Assembly (NCBI GenBank): GCA_900553225.1
Contig: USCV01000005.1
Location: 1 to 45,961 of the forward strand
Source of the DNA: an uncultured Clostridium sp.
GTDB lineage: Bacteria > Bacillota > Clostridia > TANB77 > CAG-508
DNA: 45,961 nucleotides
Reading direction: 5' to 3'
The position numbers and the translations under genes were made by a program. Position 1 is the stretch's first letter. Each line of letters starts with the position of its first letter. The notes below the pieces were generated by a model. The model was not told where the DNA came from and searched no databases. It worked only from the letters and a program-made list of their open reading frames with translations. Positions 43,991 through 45,961 of the stretch are shown in pieces.

Positions 43991-45592
43991 TACCTCAAAA
44001 TCTACTTGCTTATTTTTTTGTTTTTTATTAATTATAGGTAATATTACTGCTCCAAATAAAGCTATCACAAATAATATTAAATTAAAAGTAATGTTATCTG
44101 CTGTTTTTGGATTGGTTGTTTCATTTTTTGCTATTTCTGTATTATTATTTTTTGTATTAGTGTCTTTTTCTTCATTATTGCTATCTTGGTTACTATTATG
44201 TTCATTTGTATTTTTTGCTACAATTCCGTATTGACTTAAATGTGATGTTTCAAATACTATATATCCATCTTCTACTGTTGCTGGTAATGTTTCTTTTATT
44301 TCATCATTTGAAATATACACTACTTCATATTGGTTATAACCTTTTAATTCTTCTGGTATTGCAATTCTTATTTTCATTTTAGTATCACTAATTTTAACTA
44401 TTTGGTTATTTTCTAATACATTTATATCTACTACATATTTAACATTTTTGTTTGTTAAGTCCTTTTTAACTTCTACAGGTTTTATATCTAATTTGTAGTC
44501 TTTGCTAACTTCTTTTGCAAATTCAATTTTTGCTTTTGTTTCTCCTGTACTTTGAATTTCTTTTACTGTTTCTTTAACTGGTTGTTCAGGTTTGCCTGAA
44601 GTTTTAGTCCAAGAAGCATATAAGGTTACATTTTTATATCTTTCATAACCGTTTGTTTCTTTTATTTTAGTATCTTTATCGAATTCTTTATCTGTTTCTT
44701 CGTTTATATCCCAGAATCTCCAGTAAACATAATTATAGTTTTCTCCGCTACCATCTTTTTTTGTATTCCAACCGTTAAATGTATATCCTTCTCTTACTGG
44801 TATGTATGGTAAAAGTGACATAGATGTTCCAGAATTTCCACCACCTAAATAGTCATATTTGTTTGATGCTTTACCATCAATAGTACCACCATTAGCATTT
44901 AAGATTAATACAATTCCATCACCTTTAAAAGTATCTTGAGTATATGTGGCAGTTAAATTAATTGAAACATCTTTTGCAAAAGCACTTGAATCAATAGAGG
45001 TAACAATTTTTCCATCTAAATCCCAGCCTTTAAAAGTGTGACCTTTTCTTATAGGAATATATTTTGTTAAATCAATGGTTTTAAATTCTGTTGATTTACT
45101 TTCTAATATTAATTTTGCTTTGCCATTTATTGTACCTGCAAATGCATCAAGTGTTACATAATATGTATCACCATCTTTTAATTCTTTATCTGAAAATTTA
45201 GCTTTAAGAGTTAAACCATTAGTATAATTAACTTCTTCACCTGTTGATGTATAAAAATTGCCACTACCAGTAAATTCTGATATTGCTAATTCTTCACTAG
45301 CTTTCACATTATTTGATGTTTCCCAATGTGAAAATTCAGTTTTGCCATTGAAAGGAATAATTCCTTTTGTTAATTCAGATAATTTAACTGTTGTTTCTCC
45401 TTCTGCAACATTAAACCTTATAAGTTTGGCATATTCACCATCAATACCACCATTTTCATCATTAACCATTAGTAGTAATGAATATTTTCCATCATTACTA
45501 ATTGTTGCAGCATTTACCCTGTTTGAAAAACTAAACAGACATATACTAGCTAAAATTAATGCTAAAATAACTAATATTTTTTTACTTTTCAT
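43988..45592 (-). CDS. Sortase-anchored surface protein with InlB-type repeats
   Basis: 534 aa. Signal peptide (1-28, ending RVNA). Several repeats of the Listeria-Bacteroides (Flg_new) type, recognisable by GHTFKGWDLDGK, GYTFNGWNTKKDGSG and VTLYASWTK. A beta-rich domain (about 350-450) and an Asn/Glu/Thr spacer follow. The C-terminus is a wall-sorting signal: NPKTAD, a membrane helix and a basic tail (NKKQKNK). AAGGGGAG precedes the ATG, which overlaps the upstream gene by 11 nt. Likely anchored by the downstream class B sortase; may bind host or matrix. Confidence 0.88.
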   Translation of the reverse strand: MKSKKILVILALILASICLFSFSNRVNAATISNDGKYSLLLMVNDENGGIDGEYAKLIRFNVAEGETTVKLSELTKGIIPFNGKTEFSHWETSNNVKASEELAISEFTGSGNFYTSTGEEVNYTNGLTLKAKFSDKELKDGDTYYVTLDAFAGTINGKAKLILESKSTEFKTIDLTKYIPIRKGHTFKGWDLDGKIVTSIDSSAFAKDVSINLTATYTQDTFKGDGIVLILNANGGTIDGKASNKYDYLGGGNSGTSMSLLPYIPVREGYTFNGWNTKKDGSGENYNYVYWRFWDINEETDKEFDKDTKIKETNGYERYKNVTLYASWTKTSGKPEQPVKETVKEIQSTGETKAKIEFAKEVSKDYKLDIKPVEVKKDLTNKNVKYVVDINVLENNQIVKISDTKMKIRIAIPEELKGYNQYEVVYISNDEIKETLPATVEDGYIVFETSHLSQYGIVAKNTNEHNSNQDSNNEEKDTNTKNNNTEIAKNETTNPKTADNITFNLILFVIALFGAVILPIINKKQKNKQVDFEV

Positions 45593-45961
45593 CTTTTGAT
45601 CTCCCCTTAATATTATTTTTTACTTTTTTTCTATTAATCATTACTAGTGTAATAATACCTACTATAGAAATTGCAAACAATACAAAATATACGATAACAG
45701 TATCCCCGGTTTTAGGATTCATACTATTGTTTTCTTTTTGAATATTATTATCTTTTTCATCATTTACTATATTTGTATTTTCTATATTTGTACTTTCTTG
45801 TCTTCCTTCATTTTCAGTTTTTTTATCGTCTTCCATATCTATATTTTGTTGTTTTGCTTTAACAATAAATTTTGTTGTAGCTTCTCCACCATCTGTAAAA
45901 GTAGCTTTTAATGTATGTTCTCCAACAGATAATGTTTTTAAGTATTCATCTTTTAAAGTAA
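45582..45961 (-). CDS. C-terminal end of a second sortase-anchored surface protein (cut by window edge)
   Basis: Partial: only the last 125 residues are in the window, continuing past 45961. The visible part starts with a beta-strand domain resembling CBM_X2 or Ig-like repeats (LKDEYLKTLSVGEHTLKATF), then an acidic Asn/Glu-rich spacer, the sorting motif NPKTGD, a membrane helix (VIVYFVLFAISIVGIITLVM) and a basic tail. It overlaps the next surface-protein gene by 11 nt, so they form one operon with the sortase. The ATG at 45836 is internal, not the start. Confidence 0.85.
   Translation of the reverse strand, partial: TLKDEYLKTLSVGEHTLKATFTDGGEATTKFIVKAKQQNIDMEDDKKTENEGRQESTNIENTNIVNDEKDNNIQKENNSMNPKTGDTVIVYFVLFAISIVGIITLVMINRKKVKNNIKGRSKDEK

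Overview
The window is about 46 kb of very AT-rich DNA, judged by eye to be under 30% GC over most of its length. It reads as a low-GC, spore-forming Clostridia-type Firmicute, probably an uncultured gut lineage. The grounds are two CotF-like spore coat proteins, a CotH-family protein, strong AGGAGG ribosome sites, TTG/GTG starts, a class B sortase with NPKTx substrates, and Clostridia-like versions of MurD, UvrA/B, SmpB, class II aldolase and PhoH. Most genes lie on the minus strand. No tRNA, rRNA or CRISPR array was seen.

The most unusual feature is a recoding signal. Four intact-looking genes are broken in frame at six places: uvrB (three times), a processive GT2 glycosyltransferase, a small exported membrane protein and an SDR oxidoreductase. 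At every break the zero-frame codon is CGG followed by A, and skipping the single C restores the full-length conserved protein with a glycine read from GGA. I checked every CGG trinucleotide in the annotated genes. In-frame CGG otherwise occurs only twice, in a NUDIX gene and a phoH gene that look richer in GC than their neighbours. This suggests that CGG is an unassigned or 'hungry' codon, or that CGGA is read as a four-base glycine codon, giving constitutive +1 frameshifting. A partial second copy of the uvrB 5' end carries the same CGG.

Layout. 1-3.5 kb: a NarL/LuxR-type response regulator convergent with a two-gene operon (a 7TM protein with a degenerate kinase core, then an intact histidine kinase). 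3.6-5.6 kb: decayed ORFs and murD. 5.7-11.1 kb: a tiny Asn/Lys-rich protein, uvrA and the multiply frameshifted uvrB. 11.1-14.6 kb: remnant of an integrative element (broken tyrosine integrase, RhuM-Fic gene) lying between two copies of the uvrB 5' end, plus further integrase debris. 14.6-17.9 kb: NUDIX hydrolase, UbiB/AarF-like kinase, phasin-like protein, spore coat pair. 17.9-21.8 kb: FtsX-type ABC exporter divergent from a TetR regulator with clear operators. 21.8-29.4 kb: surface-polymer operon (VTC-domain protein, DUF4956, CotH-like kinase, glycosidase-like protein, HEAT-like membrane protein, processive GT2). 29.7-35.1 kb: two small exported anchored proteins, smpB, fba, phoH, a DUF1540 protein and a truncated peroxiredoxin. 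35.4-42.9 kb: an apparently undescribed operon with three radical SAM enzymes, SDR, HAD phosphatase, nucleoside-phosphorylase-like protein, PfkB kinase and a broken histidine phosphatase, preceded by a consensus sigma-A-type promoter with 10-bp-phased Spo0A-like boxes. 42.9-46 kb: class B sortase and two NPKTx-anchored surface proteins, the last cut by the window edge.

Everything is read from sequence alone. Family names come from recognised motifs, not from database searches.
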